This document shows positions 17,878 through 28,429 of a DNA stretch of 64,000 nucleotides, in pieces. Under the pieces are notes generated by a model that was given only the letters and a program-made list of their open reading frames with translations, was not told the origin of the DNA and searched no databases. The translations under genes and the position numbers were made by a program. The stretch comes from JAKAIY01 sp963809385 (GTDB taxonomy: Bacteria > Chloroflexota > Ktedonobacteria > Ktedonobacterales > JADMIN01), in NCBI GenBank assembly GCA_963809385.1, contig CAWEJL010000002.1, forward strand, positions 434,001-498,000. Direction: 5' to 3'. The number at the start of each line of letters is the position of its first letter. Position 1 is the stretch's first letter.

Positions 17878-19155
17878 ATGCGATTTCCAGTGATCTCCCT
17901 TAGCAGGATACGGCGACCTCCTATACCAAGCGCCCGTTTGATTGTGCGCGCCGCCGCGGTTTCCGTGGCCACGATCGTGACGCTACAGGCGGCGACGATC
18001 GCCGTCCTGACGGCGGTTGATAGACGACGCCGGCGCCGCAGCGCCCCTGCCAGCTTTCCCCATGGCGAGCTGCCCGAGGTGTCCGCTTATGATAATTCGT
18101 TCCAGATCTATACCTACGGACGCGATGTGTACGAAGCGATGCTCTCTGCCATAGACAATGCCACCGACAGCATTTACATGGAAACGTACATCTGGAAGGA
18201 TGACGCGGTCGGAAAAGAGTTCAAGGAACACCTGGAGCGGAAGGCTGCGGAAGGGATCAAGGTCTACGTCATCTTCGACGACTTCGGCAATCTCGTCGTG
18301 CCACGCGAATTCAAGCGGTTTCCGCCCACCATCCATACGCTCAAGTACCGCGCGATACACCGCCCGCGCCATGTGCTCAACCTACGCAGATATGCGCTGG
18401 ACCACCGCAAACTGCTCATCGTTGATGGGCGCGAAGCGTTCATCGGCGGCTACAACATCGGCAAGCTCTATGCGACGGAGTGGCGCGATACGCATCTACG
18501 TATTACAGGGCCAGCGGCGGCGCATTTCGCCCAAGCCTTTGTGGACTTCTGGAATCGGAATGGCCCCCCTACAGACCCGATTCAACGTCGCTACAAGCGG
18601 CGCTACAACTCGCCGGTGCTCCTTCGGAGCAACGACGCGATGCGTCTGGCATTCCCCATCAGGGATACGTACCTCACGGGGATCGATGCGGCTGACGAAC
18701 GCATCCGCCTGACCAGCGCCTACTTCATACCCGATCACAATCTGCTGGGCGCGCTCAAGGCCGCGGCGGCTCGGGGCGTGGATGTGCAGGTGCTCGTCCC
18801 GTGGACCTCCAACCATATCGTGGCTGACTGGGCATCCCACGCCTACTTCACCGAGTGCCTGCGCGCAGGAATACGCCTGTTCGGATACGAGCACGCGATG
18901 ATTCATGCCAAAACCTGCACAGTTGACGGCCAGCTCACGACCATCGGCACAGCGAATATTGATCGTCTCAGCACCGTCGGGAACTACGAGATCAATGCGG
19001 TCATCTATAGCCCCACGCTAACCGAACAGATGGAGCGCATCTTCGAGGCTGACAAGACGAACGCATTCGAGCTGACCCTGGAGCAGTGGGGGTCACGCCC
19101 CTGGTATGTCAAAGCGAGTGAGCGTATTATCAAGCCGCTACGGCTCGTGATGTAG
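17878..19155 (+). CDS. Phospholipase D / cardiolipin-synthase-like protein
   Basis: The 425-residue protein has an N-terminal membrane segment (about residues 20-45) and two HKD motifs: HRKLLIVDGREAFIGGYN and HAKTCTVDGQLTTIGTANID. This is the arrangement of bacterial cardiolipin synthases, which join two phosphatidylglycerols (or PG and PE) at the membrane. ATG 17878 is preceded by GAAGGAAG; an upstream in-frame ATG (17746) adds unmatched residues. Only one N-terminal hydrophobic segment is clear, where ClsA types have two, so another PLD-type phosphotransferase is possible. Confidence 0.85.
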   Translation: MRFPVISLSRIRRPPIPSARLIVRAAAVSVATIVTLQAATIAVLTAVDRRRRRRSAPASFPHGELPEVSAYDNSFQIYTYGRDVYEAMLSAIDNATDSIYMETYIWKDDAVGKEFKEHLERKAAEGIKVYVIFDDFGNLVVPREFKRFPPTIHTLKYRAIHRPRHVLNLRRYALDHRKLLIVDGREAFIGGYNIGKLYATEWRDTHLRITGPAAAHFAQAFVDFWNRNGPPTDPIQRRYKRRYNSPVLLRSNDAMRLAFPIRDTYLTGIDAADERIRLTSAYFIPDHNLLGALKAAAARGVDVQVLVPWTSNHIVADWASHAYFTECLRAGIRLFGYEHAMIHAKTCTVDGQLTTIGTANIDRLSTVGNYEINAVIYSPTLTEQMERIFEADKTNAFELTLEQWGSRPWYVKASERIIKPLRLVM

Positions 19156-19233
19156 CCGCAAGTAGCGCGTGGAGGGTGCGTTTGGCCATACAGTGTGATT
19201 GCCCCCACGAGAATGAGAAAAGGAGCGCGGGCG

Positions 19234-19842
19234 ATGCCAAGGAGAGCTGATTACTCCAGCGAGGAGTGGGCGCTGCTTGCCTCAGCGCCAGAGATAATCG
19301 GACTGGGAATGCTCGGCGTGTCCAGGAGCGGGCCTGTGGGCAAGTTGCGTGAGCTGCTTATACTGCGCTCATGCCTCCAAGCGCATACTATTCCATTGGA
19401 GTTCCGACAGAATTCGCTCGTGATGGATATTCTCGGTGATTCCAGCGCCCGTCCCCACAAGCCGCTTACTCCACCCTCTACCGACGATAGTTGGGCCACA
19501 CTCATTGTTATGGTCATTGCGGCGCGACTCCATATGCTTGAATACAGCGAGGAAGTCGCGGCGCTGATCGCCGACAGGGCGCCGCGAGACGAAGCCGCAG
19601 GGCTCAAGCGCTGGTTGATGTTGATTGCCAGGCGTGTCGCTGGCGCGAGCGGAGATGGATGGCTGGGGATGGGACCGAAGGTAAGTGATGTCGAGAACGC
19701 CATGCTTCAGCAGCTGAGCATGTCACTACAAATCACCACCGTTGACGCCGCGCCGACCCCAGCCGAGCTGGAGGCGATGTTCAATATGCGACCCGCAGGC
19801 GACGACGAGGGCATCGGCGGCTATACGCGCAACTGGCAGTGA
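19234..19842 (+). CDS. Hypothetical protein, 202 aa
   Basis: Not recognised. The product starts MPRRADYSSEEWALLASAPE, a helix-rich soluble protein. A YSSEEWALLASAPEIIG-type opening is seen in small stress-related proteins of actinobacteria and Chloroflexota, but I cannot name a family. The segment WATLIVMVIAARLHML is hydrophobic but probably buried. AAGGAGCG precedes ATG 19234. It follows the PLD gene by ~80 bp on the same strand and may be co-transcribed. Confidence 0.6.
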   Translation: MPRRADYSSEEWALLASAPEIIGLGMLGVSRSGPVGKLRELLILRSCLQAHTIPLEFRQNSLVMDILGDSSARPHKPLTPPSTDDSWATLIVMVIAARLHMLEYSEEVAALIADRAPRDEAAGLKRWLMLIARRVAGASGDGWLGMGPKVSDVENAMLQQLSMSLQITTVDAAPTPAELEAMFNMRPAGDDEGIGGYTRNWQ

Positions 19843-20070
19843 CCTTACGGAGGTGAGATACGACTGCCGGAAATGCGCATAAGGGAGCCAAGGTCGCAAA
19901 TAAGCTGTAGCTTCCCCATCCTCAGAGACCGGGCACACCTGCGTTGCTGGACGCTAACTGGGTTCACTCAGGCTTCTCCAACGGGACTAGTCCACGCTTC
20001 TCCAAGTGGGAAACCGACGCGCAAGCGCAGCGAACAGCGGCCCTGACCGAGCAGTCCGCTACGCCGCGGC

Positions 20071-20544
20071 TCATGGGGTTGAGCCGCATTTCAGAACGGT
20101 GGCAAGCAATGTCTGAGCGGCTTGCGCCTTGAGCACTTTGCTCTTGAATTCCACGAGCTTGGGGGCAGACTCGCCAATAGTAGCGGTGTCGGACATCCCC
20201 GCTAGTGTCGCGCCAAGTTCATCGTTGGCAGTCTGGAGCTGCTCAAGCGTAGTCCCCGACGCCCCCGTGCGCGACACCAGGCTTGACAAGGTATTGAGAG
20301 AGGTTGCGATCTTTTGTTGAATCGTTTTGACCTCACTAACTGTCGTGTTATCACCAACAGTCGACAGTTGACTGAGCAATACGGCGATCGATGCGAGCGA
20401 CTGACATGCCCTGGATGTTGTCGCCGTGGTCGTCGTCGCGCTTGGGGCCGGCGTGCTTGAAGTCGTAGTTGTCGCCGCTGTGCCACAGCTCGCGAGGCCC
20501 AACAGCAGCATCAGTGCGACGAGTGACCCACCAATGCGCTTCAT
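20071..20544 (-). CDS. Secreted lipoprotein of unknown function
   Basis: The 157-residue precursor has a classic lipoprotein signal (MKRIGGSLVALMLLLGLASC, lipobox LASC, Cys20), then a Thr/Ser/Pro-rich linker and a helical domain with repeated Leu/Ser heptads. Two Cys remain in the mature part (RACQSL near the start, LKCGS at the end) and could form a disulfide joining the ends of a helical bundle. ATG 20544 is chosen because the signal peptide starts there; the frame opens earlier (20580). No family recognised. Confidence 0.75.
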   Translation of the reverse strand: MKRIGGSLVALMLLLGLASCGTAATTTTSSTPAPSATTTTATTSRACQSLASIAVLLSQLSTVGDNTTVSEVKTIQQKIATSLNTLSSLVSRTGASGTTLEQLQTANDELGATLAGMSDTATIGESAPKLVEFKSKVLKAQAAQTLLATVLKCGSTP

Positions 20545-21537
20545 CCTGGATCGTCCTTTCGCTTGAACCCATCGAAACATGCGCTACCGCTCCCTTCGAA
20601 ACTGGTTGGCGTCTTATCGCACACTACTCCGCCAGCCAAAGCGATTCCTTCCCTGGAATGGTGTCTGTCATGTCAGCGGCGCCACCCGCATATCATCCAC
20701 ATGTTGACCTTCGCTCAGCAACGCACGGCCTCTGGATTTCCGGGTTTTTGCCGGTATATCGCTCGCGAATCCGTACGCTCTGTATGCAACCTAATGCAGA
20801 CTTGCCCCAGACTATAGACCATGGGGGTTTCTCCTACCCTATGCAAAGGGATGGTTCGCAGGGCGAGATTCCGCACTGCGCGATTGGAGGATAGTGGACT
20901 CTCTCGGGAGGAGCAGGCTCCGGTAGAGCGCCCCTGGCAAACGCCAAGAACTGCGCTGTCAGCGCCGCTCCAGACACATGGCTGCATGCGCGTTTCAGGA
21001 GACGCACGCCGTATCCCAGGCCTGGTAGATCTCCACAGCGCGCTCATATGCCCCTCAAGCGCATTGGGGAGGGCAAAGGCATTTTCCGAACTCCGGACGC
21101 CGAGGGTATTCGGCATCGCGCTGCCCCCTACTCACGGTGAAAGCTGGCTACTTGCCCACAGGTTAGGTGAAGCGCGTGTCATTCGATCAGGGTGAAACTA
21201 GCCGCACAAACACGCCCTGTAGGGCGGGTTCCAAGAGGGCATGCGGAATATGATTGCCAACGAGGATCGCATGACAGGGCACATCACGCCGGAAGCGACC
21301 AAAGAACATTGGTGAGAAGCTTCCAGAACGCGCGGATGCCCATGAGACATCCATGCATTCCTGCTGCTGTCGCCAATTCGCGCAATCCGCGTGGTCGCCC
21401 AAGCCTGCGGATCCGCGAATCACACTAGGCGCTCGCTGGCGCTGCAGGTCACTCGTGTGAGCGTATCTCACCTGCGCTCTGGTCAAAACGGCGTCCACAC
21501 AAGTCCAAGCACAAGGAGCACAAGGAGCGACGAAGCC
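20545..21537. other. About 1 kb without a recognised gene
   Basis: Frames such as 20821-21195 (plus) and 20715-21116 (minus) overlap each other, have no ribosome-binding site and match nothing. The stretch presumably holds promoters of the lipoprotein and sulfatase genes and may be decayed sequence. Confidence 0.4.
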
Positions 21538-23891
21538 ATGGCCAAACCGTTCAAGGGCAGGATCAACCTCGACATCCGCGATTCCCAGCCCGACTGGGAA
21601 CCGTTTGAACCCCCCAAGGCGCCTGAGGGCGCGCCCAATGTCCTCTACATCGTGCTGGATGACGTCGGCTTTTCCGCGCTCGGCTGCTATGGCGGGCCGG
21701 TCGAGACCCCCAACATTGACCGCATCGCCGCCGACGGCGTCCGCTATACCCAGTGGCACACCACGGCGCTGTGCTCCCCGACGCGCTCGTGCCTGCTCAC
21801 CGGCCGCAACCACACCCGCAACAGCATGGCCTGCATCACCGAGGCGGCCATCGGGTTCCCCAACGCGAGCGGCACGGTCCCGCCGGAAAACGGCATGCTC
21901 TCGGAGATCCTGGGCGAGCAGGGCTGGAACACCTACCTCGTGGGCAAGTGGCACCTGTGCCCGACCGACGAGATGAACCTCGCCTCGTCGCGCCGGAACT
22001 GGCCCAGCGGCCGGGGCTTCGAGCGCTACTACGGGTTCCTGGGCGCCGAGACGAACCAATGGTACCCGGACTTGATCTACGACAATCACCCGGTTGACCA
22101 GCCAGCGTCGCCGGAGGAGGGCTACCACTTCACCACCGACATCACCGACCAGGCCCTGGCGTTCATCAAGGACGCCAAGGCCGTCGCCCCCGACAAGCCG
22201 TTCTTCCTCTACTACGCGCCCGGCGCCGCCCATGCGCCGCACCAGGCGCCCCGCGAGTGGATCGACAAGTATCGCGGCCGCTTCGACCTGGGCTACGAAG
22301 CGATGCGCGCGCACACTCTGGCGCGCCAGAAGTCCATGGGGATCGTCCCAGCGGACACTGAGCTGCCGCCTATCAACCCGATTGGCACGCCCCAGACCCG
22401 CACCGGGCCGGACGGGCAGCCGTTCCCAGAGCTCGATTACACGCGGCCGTGGGACACGCTCTCCGACAAGGAGCAGCGGCTGTTCGCGCGGATGGCCGAG
22501 GTCTACGCCGGGTTCCTCGCCCATGCGGACTACCATATCGGGCGGCTGCTGGACTATCTGGAGGAGAGCGGGCAGCGCGAGAACACGCTCGTGATTCTGG
22601 TCTCGGACAACGGCGCGAGCGGTGAGGGCGGCCCCAACGGCTCGGTCAACGAAAACAAGATGTTCAACGGGATTCCCGACGACATCGACGCGAACCTGGC
22701 GCTGCTCGACGACCTGGGCAGCCCCAAGACCTACAACCACTACCCCAACGGCTGGGCGATGGCGTTCAATACCCCGTTCAAGCTGTGGAAGCGCTACGAG
22801 TTCGCCGGCGGCACGACCGGACCCCTGCATCATCGCGTGGCCGCACGGCATACAGGCCCGCGGCGAGATCCGCGCGCAGTACCATCACGCGATCGACATC
22901 GTCCCGACGGTTCTGGACGTCCTCAACGTGCAGGCCCCGGCAACGATGAGGGGCTATACGCAGAGCCCATTCGATGGCGTAAGCATGCGCTACAGCTTCG
23001 ACGACGCCGCGGCGCCGAGTAGGCGGACGACCCAATTCTATGCGATGCTCGGCTCGCGCGCTATCTGGCACGAGGGCTGGAAGGCGGTGACGACCCATCC
23101 CACGATCAGCGGCTGGAGCCACTTCAACGACGATGTCTGGGAGCTCTACCACACCGAGGTGGACCGGGCGGAGCGGCATGATCTGGCGGCGGCGCAGCCG
23201 GACAAGCTGCGCGAGCTGGTGAACCTGTGGTTCGCCGAGGCGGGGGCGAATGGCGCCTTCCCCCTCGACGACCGCTCGGCGGTCGAGATCATGATCACGC
23301 CACGGCCACAGCTAACCGCGCCGCGCAACCGCTACCGGTACTATGCGGACGTCGCGGCGGTGCCCGAAGCGCAGGCGGTCAACATTCGCAACCGCTCGTT
23401 CACGATCGGCGCGCTCGTGGATCTTCCCGCGCCCGGCGCGCGCGGTGTCCTGTTCTCCCAGGGCACGCGCTTTGGCGGGCATACGTTGTATGTCAAAGAC
23501 AACCGGCTGCGCTACGTCTATAACTTCGTCGGCATGGTCCAGCAGACAGATCGTCGCGGACGCCGAGCTACCGGTGGGCGCGAACCTGATTCTGTCGGCG
23601 TCATTTGTCAAGGACGGCCAGGAGGGGCCAGGCGTCGCGACGGGCATCCTCTCGCTCTACATCGGCGACAAGAAGGTCGGCGAGGGGCGCATCAAGACGC
23701 AGCCCGGCATGTTTGGCATTGCCGGTGGATTGACAGTGGGCCGCAGCGAGCGAGCCGTGAGCGATGATTACCCAGGCGAGCGGCCCTGGAGCTTCACGGG
23801 CGGCACGATCAGAATGCTTGCTGTGGACGTGAGCGGTGAGCCCTACGTGGACATGGAGCGGCAGGCGGAGGCGATGCTGATGCAGGAGTAA
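21538..23891 (+). CDS. Arylsulfatase, Cys-type (two frameshifts)
   Basis: A type I sulfatase of about 783 residues split over three frames. The N-terminal part has the metal site DD (41-42), the formylglycine signature CSPTR with Cys79 (codon 21772-21774), KWHL, and VSDNGASGEGGP. The frame breaks at a C-run (22822-22825, one C too many) and again near 23545 (one base too many). Corrected, the text runs on through FDGVSMRYSFDD to the C-terminal beta domain and ends EAMLMQE. AAGGAG precedes ATG 21538. Cys79 must be converted to formylglycine, a job for the anSME at 5.0-6.4 kb. The protein looks cytoplasmic: no signal peptide. A real pseudogene or sequence errors are both possible. Confidence 0.85.
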
Positions 23892-23906
23892 ACGGGGACA
23901 CGAGGT

Positions 23907-23967
23907 GGCTGCTCTCACCCGCGATGCGCGCGGATAAGGACTCCGCCGGCGCGCTGAGAGAGCAGCC
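23907..23967 (+). terminator. Hairpin after the sulfatase gene
   Basis: GGCTGCTCTC (23907-23916) pairs perfectly with GAGAGCAGCC (23958-23967); a pyrimidine-rich stretch follows. It starts 15 bp after the sulfatase stop. Confidence 0.55.
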
Positions 23968-24261
23968 CCCTCTTTCTCCACTGATGGCACGAAGCCTCAC
24001 CTATCACCGAGGCGCACGATGGGTCGCCAGGTAACTGATAGCGATGAACGAGCTAGACAAGCCATGAGCCGACACCATGAAACAAGGCTTATACATCCCG
24101 CCACGCAGTGGGCGCGAGAGACTTTTCTCGTAATTGGTGACGGCACGCGCCATGTGACGTTCCCGCGCCATGCGGCCACCATCCCGGCGCTCAAATGGAC
24201 AAATCTAGCTAAGGGTGAACAAGAACCAGATCGCGTTTGAGGGATAGGTGAGGGATAGGAA

Positions 24262-24291
24262 GACACGCCACCAGCTTGTTGGTGGCGTGTC
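24262..24291. terminator. Perfect 12-bp hairpin past the GH15 gene
   Basis: GACACGCCACCA (24262-24273), 6-nt loop, TGGTGGCGTGTC (24280-24291). It lies about 30 bp beyond the stop of the minus-strand GH15 gene. The rest of 23892-24324 holds nothing I recognise. Confidence 0.7.
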
Positions 24292-24324
24292 TTGTGGAAG
24301 GGAAAGTACCCGAACTGGGAGGGG

Positions 24325-26205
24325 TCAGGAACGTTTAAACCTTGCTTCCAGTCTACCGAGGTCCACAATCCCAGAGCCGTGGTCGAGCTGGTAGTCCAGG
24401 TTCATCGCCGCGTTGATGAGCGAGAGATGGGTAAAGGCCTGCGGGAAGTTACCCAACTGCTCACCAGTGAGCCCAATCTGCTCAGCGAAGAGCCCCAAGT
24501 GATTGGCGTAAGTGCTCATCTTCTCGAAGACATACCGAGCTTCTTCCAGCCGCCCAGAGCGCGCTAGAGCGTCTACGTACCAGTACGTGGCGATCGAGAA
24601 GGTACCCTCATGGCCGCGCAACCCATCTGGTGAGGCGCTAGGATTGTAGCGGTAGACGAGGCTATCCGACACCAACTCGTCACCCATAGCGTCGAGCGTC
24701 GAGAGCCATCGCGGATCTTGCGGGCCGATAAAGCCTACAAGCGGCATCATCAACAGCGAGGCGTCGAGCACATCCGTGTCATAGTGCTGCGTAAACGCGC
24801 GGCGTTTCGCATTCCAGCCTTTGTCCATGATCTGCTGATAGATCTTGTCGCGCTCGGCTTTATATCGCTCGATATTTCCCGGCAAGCCTCGATGCTCGGC
24901 GATACGGATTCCCCGATCCATCGCGACCCAAGACATGAGGCGGCCGTAGACGAAGTCTTTCTGCCCGCCCCGCGTCTCCCAAATGCCTTCCTCGGGTTGG
25001 TCCCAGTGTTTGCTCAGCCAATCCAGTACTGAGCGCAGGCGTGTCCAGCCGTCGTAGCCGATGTGGAAGCCTCGCGCGTCACCCTGATAGAGGCTATCCA
25101 TAAACTCGCCATAGATATCTAGCTGCATCTGATCTGCGGCGCCGTTGCCAATACGAACGGGACTCGAGCGCTGATACCCCTCGAAGTGGTCGAGCGTCTC
25201 TTCGCGCAGTTCGGGTGACCCGTCCACGCGGTACATGATCTTGAGCGGCCGCGCCGCGCCATTTCGTCCAGTGTGCTCGTTGACGCGATCACGCACCCAT
25301 CGCATGAAGGCCATCGCTTCTTCAGTATAGCCAAGACCGAGCAGCGCATAGACCGAGAATGACGCATCGCGAATCCAGGTAAAGCGGTAGTCCCAGTTCC
25401 GCTCGCCACCTACCTGCTCGGGAAGCCCAGTGGTGATTGCGGCGACCAGCGCGCCCGAGGGCGCGTAGGTCATCAGCTTGAGTGTCATGGCGGAGCGGCT
25501 GACCATTTCCCGCCAGCGTCCGCTGTACGTCGAGCGGCTGAGCCACTTGCTCCAGTAGCTAGCTGTGTCAGTCAGCATAGTGCGAACATCGTCAGCGGAG
25601 ATCGCGCCTGGAGGAGTTTCGGAGGCTGATTCTAGCACAATACCCGCGACTTGACCCATATTCAGGGAGAAAGAGGCGAAAACGTCATTCTCGGAGCGCG
25701 TCAGGTGAATGGGTTCGCTAGCCTGGGTAACGCCGGCATGGAGTGTTAGCGTAAGATCGCGCGTCTTGAAAACAGCGCCATGCTCGGCCATCTGGAGCGT
25801 GTGCGACTTGCGCCCATAGTCGAAGCGCGGGAGACACTCAAGGGTGAAGCGCATTTGTCCACGCACTACGCGCACGAGCCGCACCAGTTGGTGGCGATCG
25901 GTCGCTTTCTCTGGATGGTCTATCGGCATGAAGTCTATGACTTCGCCGACGCCATCCGCCGCCATGAAGCGAGTAATGAGAATGGCGGACTCTGGGAAAT
26001 AGATCTGTGAGCTGACATAGTCGCCCCCATCTGGAGCGATGCGAAATCGGCCCCCGCGCTGGAGATCGAGCAGCGAGGCGAAGACGCTGGGCGAGTCGAA
26101 TCGCGGGCAGCAGTACCAGTCAATCGCGCCATCGGTCGTGACCAGCGCCGCGGTCTGCAAATCACCGATCAACCCGTGGTCGGCGATGGGGGGATACTTG
26201 TCCAT
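24325..26205 (-). CDS. Glycoside hydrolase family 15 protein (glucoamylase/trehalase-like)
   Basis: The 626-residue protein has the N-terminal super-sandwich region typical of bacterial GH15 (YPPIADHGLIGDLQTAALVT, GAIDWYCCPRFDSPSVFASL) and an (alpha/alpha)6 catalytic barrel with WDYRFTWIRDASFS, DHFEGYQRSSPVRIGNGAAD and GHEGTFSIATYWYVDAL. The acidic residues in HFEGY and HEGTF are the likely acid and base. The same layout is found in mycobacterial trehalase-type and glucan-hydrolysing GH15 proteins, so substrate (trehalose, maltodextrin or dextran-like) is open. No signal peptide from ATG 26205. It is divergent from the MFS gene. Confidence 0.88.
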   Translation of the reverse strand: MDKYPPIADHGLIGDLQTAALVTTDGAIDWYCCPRFDSPSVFASLLDLQRGGRFRIAPDGGDYVSSQIYFPESAILITRFMAADGVGEVIDFMPIDHPEKATDRHQLVRLVRVVRGQMRFTLECLPRFDYGRKSHTLQMAEHGAVFKTRDLTLTLHAGVTQASEPIHLTRSENDVFASFSLNMGQVAGIVLESASETPPGAISADDVRTMLTDTASYWSKWLSRSTYSGRWREMVSRSAMTLKLMTYAPSGALVAAITTGLPEQVGGERNWDYRFTWIRDASFSVYALLGLGYTEEAMAFMRWVRDRVNEHTGRNGAARPLKIMYRVDGSPELREETLDHFEGYQRSSPVRIGNGAADQMQLDIYGEFMDSLYQGDARGFHIGYDGWTRLRSVLDWLSKHWDQPEEGIWETRGGQKDFVYGRLMSWVAMDRGIRIAEHRGLPGNIERYKAERDKIYQQIMDKGWNAKRRAFTQHYDTDVLDASLLMMPLVGFIGPQDPRWLSTLDAMGDELVSDSLVYRYNPSASPDGLRGHEGTFSIATYWYVDALARSGRLEEARYVFEKMSTYANHLGLFAEQIGLTGEQLGNFPQAFTHLSLINAAMNLDYQLDHGSGIVDLGRLEARFKRS

Positions 26206-26553
26206 CGGAATGCACCCTCTCTTTTCTGGAACGCCAGTATCGCACTGCGGCCAAAAGCGCAAGTTCATCGCCAACCTTCGGATACGAAACATCACATCGC
26301 CCTTTTCGCCAGAAAACAAAATAACAGCATGCAGGCAACAGAGCGCAATTACCGAAGGAATCAATAGCCTTGCCAAAGCCTTGCCAACATGCTCCAGGCT
26401 GAACAGTTGACGACGCGCCCACAAGAGGTAATGATGGCGCGTCGCTGTGTGGCCATCGCGCATGTGATTGGCGCCATCCCTGCGTTGCGTCTCGGCAATC
26501 TTCTCGCAATCTTCATCAAAGCAGAAATCATGGCAAGAAAGGACAAAAGCCAT
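26206..26553. other. Divergent promoter region (GH15 / MFS)
   Basis: The 348 bp separates two divergent starts. Both neighbouring frames extend into it without conserved sequence. No operator-like palindrome stands out. Confidence 0.4.
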
Positions 26554-28029
26554 ATGGCAGCAAACGCCACTCGGGCCTCAACCTTCTCCTGGTCGCTGTT
26601 ACTCCCGCTGGCGCTGGCGCAGTTCATCGCCAGTTTTGCCGCATCCAGTATGAACGTCGCCATCAGCTCAATCGCCAACGACCTCGGGACAACGGTGACA
26701 GGTGTTCAAACCGCGATCACCCTTTTCACGCTCACGATGGCGGCCTTGATGATTCCGGGCAGCAAGCTAACAGATATTTGGGGGCGAAAGTTCTGCTTCA
26801 TGCTCGGCTTGACCGTGTATGGGATTGGCGCTCTCATCGCCGCGCTTGCTCCGGTTTTGGGTGTCTTGATTATTGGTTATTCCCTGCTAGAGGGCATCGG
26901 ATCAGCGCTGATGATTCCGCCCATCTATATCTTGGTCACCGTGTATTTTACTGACCTGCCGACACGCGCTCGATCGTTCGGCGTCGTCAGCGCAGCGGCT
27001 GGTATTGGAGCCGCGCTAGGGCCGCTGATTGGGGGGCTTCTTACCAGCGCGATCAGCTGGCGCGCGTCGTTTATTCTCCAAGTTCTGGTCGTCGCGGCGA
27101 TTACTTGGCTCGCGCGCACACTGCCAGATGCAGGGGTTCAGGGCGCCAAACCAGCATTTGATACCCTTGGAGCGATCCTGTCAGCGGTAGGCCTGTTCTT
27201 CGTCGTGTTCGGTGTCCTGCAATCTGGAACGTACGGATGGGTCACGGCCAAGCAAGACTTTACCATCGGGAATACGGTGATCATCCAGCAAGGAGGAATA
27301 TCACCGGTGTGGTTGTTCATCGGGATCGGCGCCCTCTTCTTGCTGTGGTTCTTCTTCCACATACGCAACAGAGAACGCGCTGGAAAAACGCCACTCATCT
27401 CCATCCGGTTGTTCCGCAATCGCGTCTCCAACCTTGGGTTGGTGACGCAAAACGTGCAGTGGCTCATCTTGCAGGGGAGCTTCTTCGTGATCTCGGTCTT
27501 CCTGCAGACCATCCGCCACTATACCGCGATTCAGACAGGTCTGGTCCTCACCGCCGCGACCGTCGGCATCATTCTTTCGGGTGGGGCTTCGGGGCGGCTC
27601 GCGAAAAGGCGCACACAAAAGACCCTTATCGAGGCAGGCTTTGTCTCGACAATCGGCGGCATGATTCTGCTTCTGCTCATGTCGAGCGCGACATCGAACG
27701 TCATCAACTTCCTTCCTGGCCTATTCTTAATGGGCTTAGGGATAGGCGTCATGCTAACGTCGTCGGTGAACGTCGTTCAGTCCGCCTTCCCCGAGAAGGA
27801 TCAGGGTGAGATCTCTGGATTGTCGCGTAGCGTATCGAATCTGGGCTCCTCCCTCGGCGTAGCGCTTGTGGGCTCGATTTTGGCGATAACCACCATTCCG
27901 GGAGACGCGGAATACGCTACAGCACTGATCGTGACTGCTGTCATTGGCTGCATTGGCTTGGCCGCGGCGTTCTTCCTGCCTCACGAACAGGTCGCGCAAC
28001 AGGAACAGCAGCAACCTGCGACCGCATAA
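26554..28029 (+). CDS. MFS drug:H+ antiporter, DHA2 (14-TM) type
   Basis: The 491-residue protein has about 14 hydrophobic segments, motif A (GSKLTDIWGRKFCFMLGLTV, between TM2 and TM3) and a motif C-like stretch (GIGAALGPLIGGLL) typical of DHA2 exporters. The tail is Gln-rich. ATG 26554 is chosen on conservation; GAAAGG lies upstream at a long spacing and earlier ATGs in the same frame (26530, 26389) have no better site. Likely exports hydrophobic drugs or metabolites; the substrate cannot be read from sequence. Confidence 0.88.
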   Translation: MAANATRASTFSWSLLLPLALAQFIASFAASSMNVAISSIANDLGTTVTGVQTAITLFTLTMAALMIPGSKLTDIWGRKFCFMLGLTVYGIGALIAALAPVLGVLIIGYSLLEGIGSALMIPPIYILVTVYFTDLPTRARSFGVVSAAAGIGAALGPLIGGLLTSAISWRASFILQVLVVAAITWLARTLPDAGVQGAKPAFDTLGAILSAVGLFFVVFGVLQSGTYGWVTAKQDFTIGNTVIIQQGGISPVWLFIGIGALFLLWFFFHIRNRERAGKTPLISIRLFRNRVSNLGLVTQNVQWLILQGSFFVISVFLQTIRHYTAIQTGLVLTAATVGIILSGGASGRLAKRRTQKTLIEAGFVSTIGGMILLLLMSSATSNVINFLPGLFLMGLGIGVMLTSSVNVVQSAFPEKDQGEISGLSRSVSNLGSSLGVALVGSILAITTIPGDAEYATALIVTAVIGCIGLAAAFFLPHEQVAQQEQQQPATA

Positions 28030-28429
28030 GCAAGAACCATTGCGTGATCGCTATACGCCACGCGGCTGAAACAGCCTTGAACTCGCGCGCCACCCCGCGT
28101 TTCAGCCCGCCAGCCACCTCGACAGCGCTCGCGAAAAGGCACAGGGAATGCTAGAGATTGCATCCAGCGTGGGTTGACTGAGGGGCTGGCTCGCCGCCGC
28201 AGACTTGCCACTCAGGCGAGCGCATGTAATCCCCGTTCTGGCGCCTTGGGATCGAAGTCGGGAAATTTCAACCCTCGCGCGCGACAAACCGCTGGGGCAA
28301 GTAGACGCCATGTAACCTGCTCTCAACGGGTCTTGCGGCGAGCAGGAATAACGCGCCTGTCCCAAGATGACAGATGAGGGATGAGGGATGAGACAATAAA
28401 AGCGAAGCCCTCAGGAGTTCCGAATCACG
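28030..28429. other. Intergenic, nothing recognised
   Basis: No gene, strong hairpin or repeat beyond a short GATGAGG duplication near 28370-28390. Confidence 0.4.

Noticed and set aside
20715..21195. Opposed frames of 124 and 133 aa in the gap before the sulfatase
   Set aside because: They overlap each other, lack ribosome-binding sites and resemble nothing.
21187..22851. 554-aa minus-strand frame across the sulfatase gene
   Set aside because: A shadow of the GC-rich sulfatase frame; the plus-strand protein has clear family motifs.
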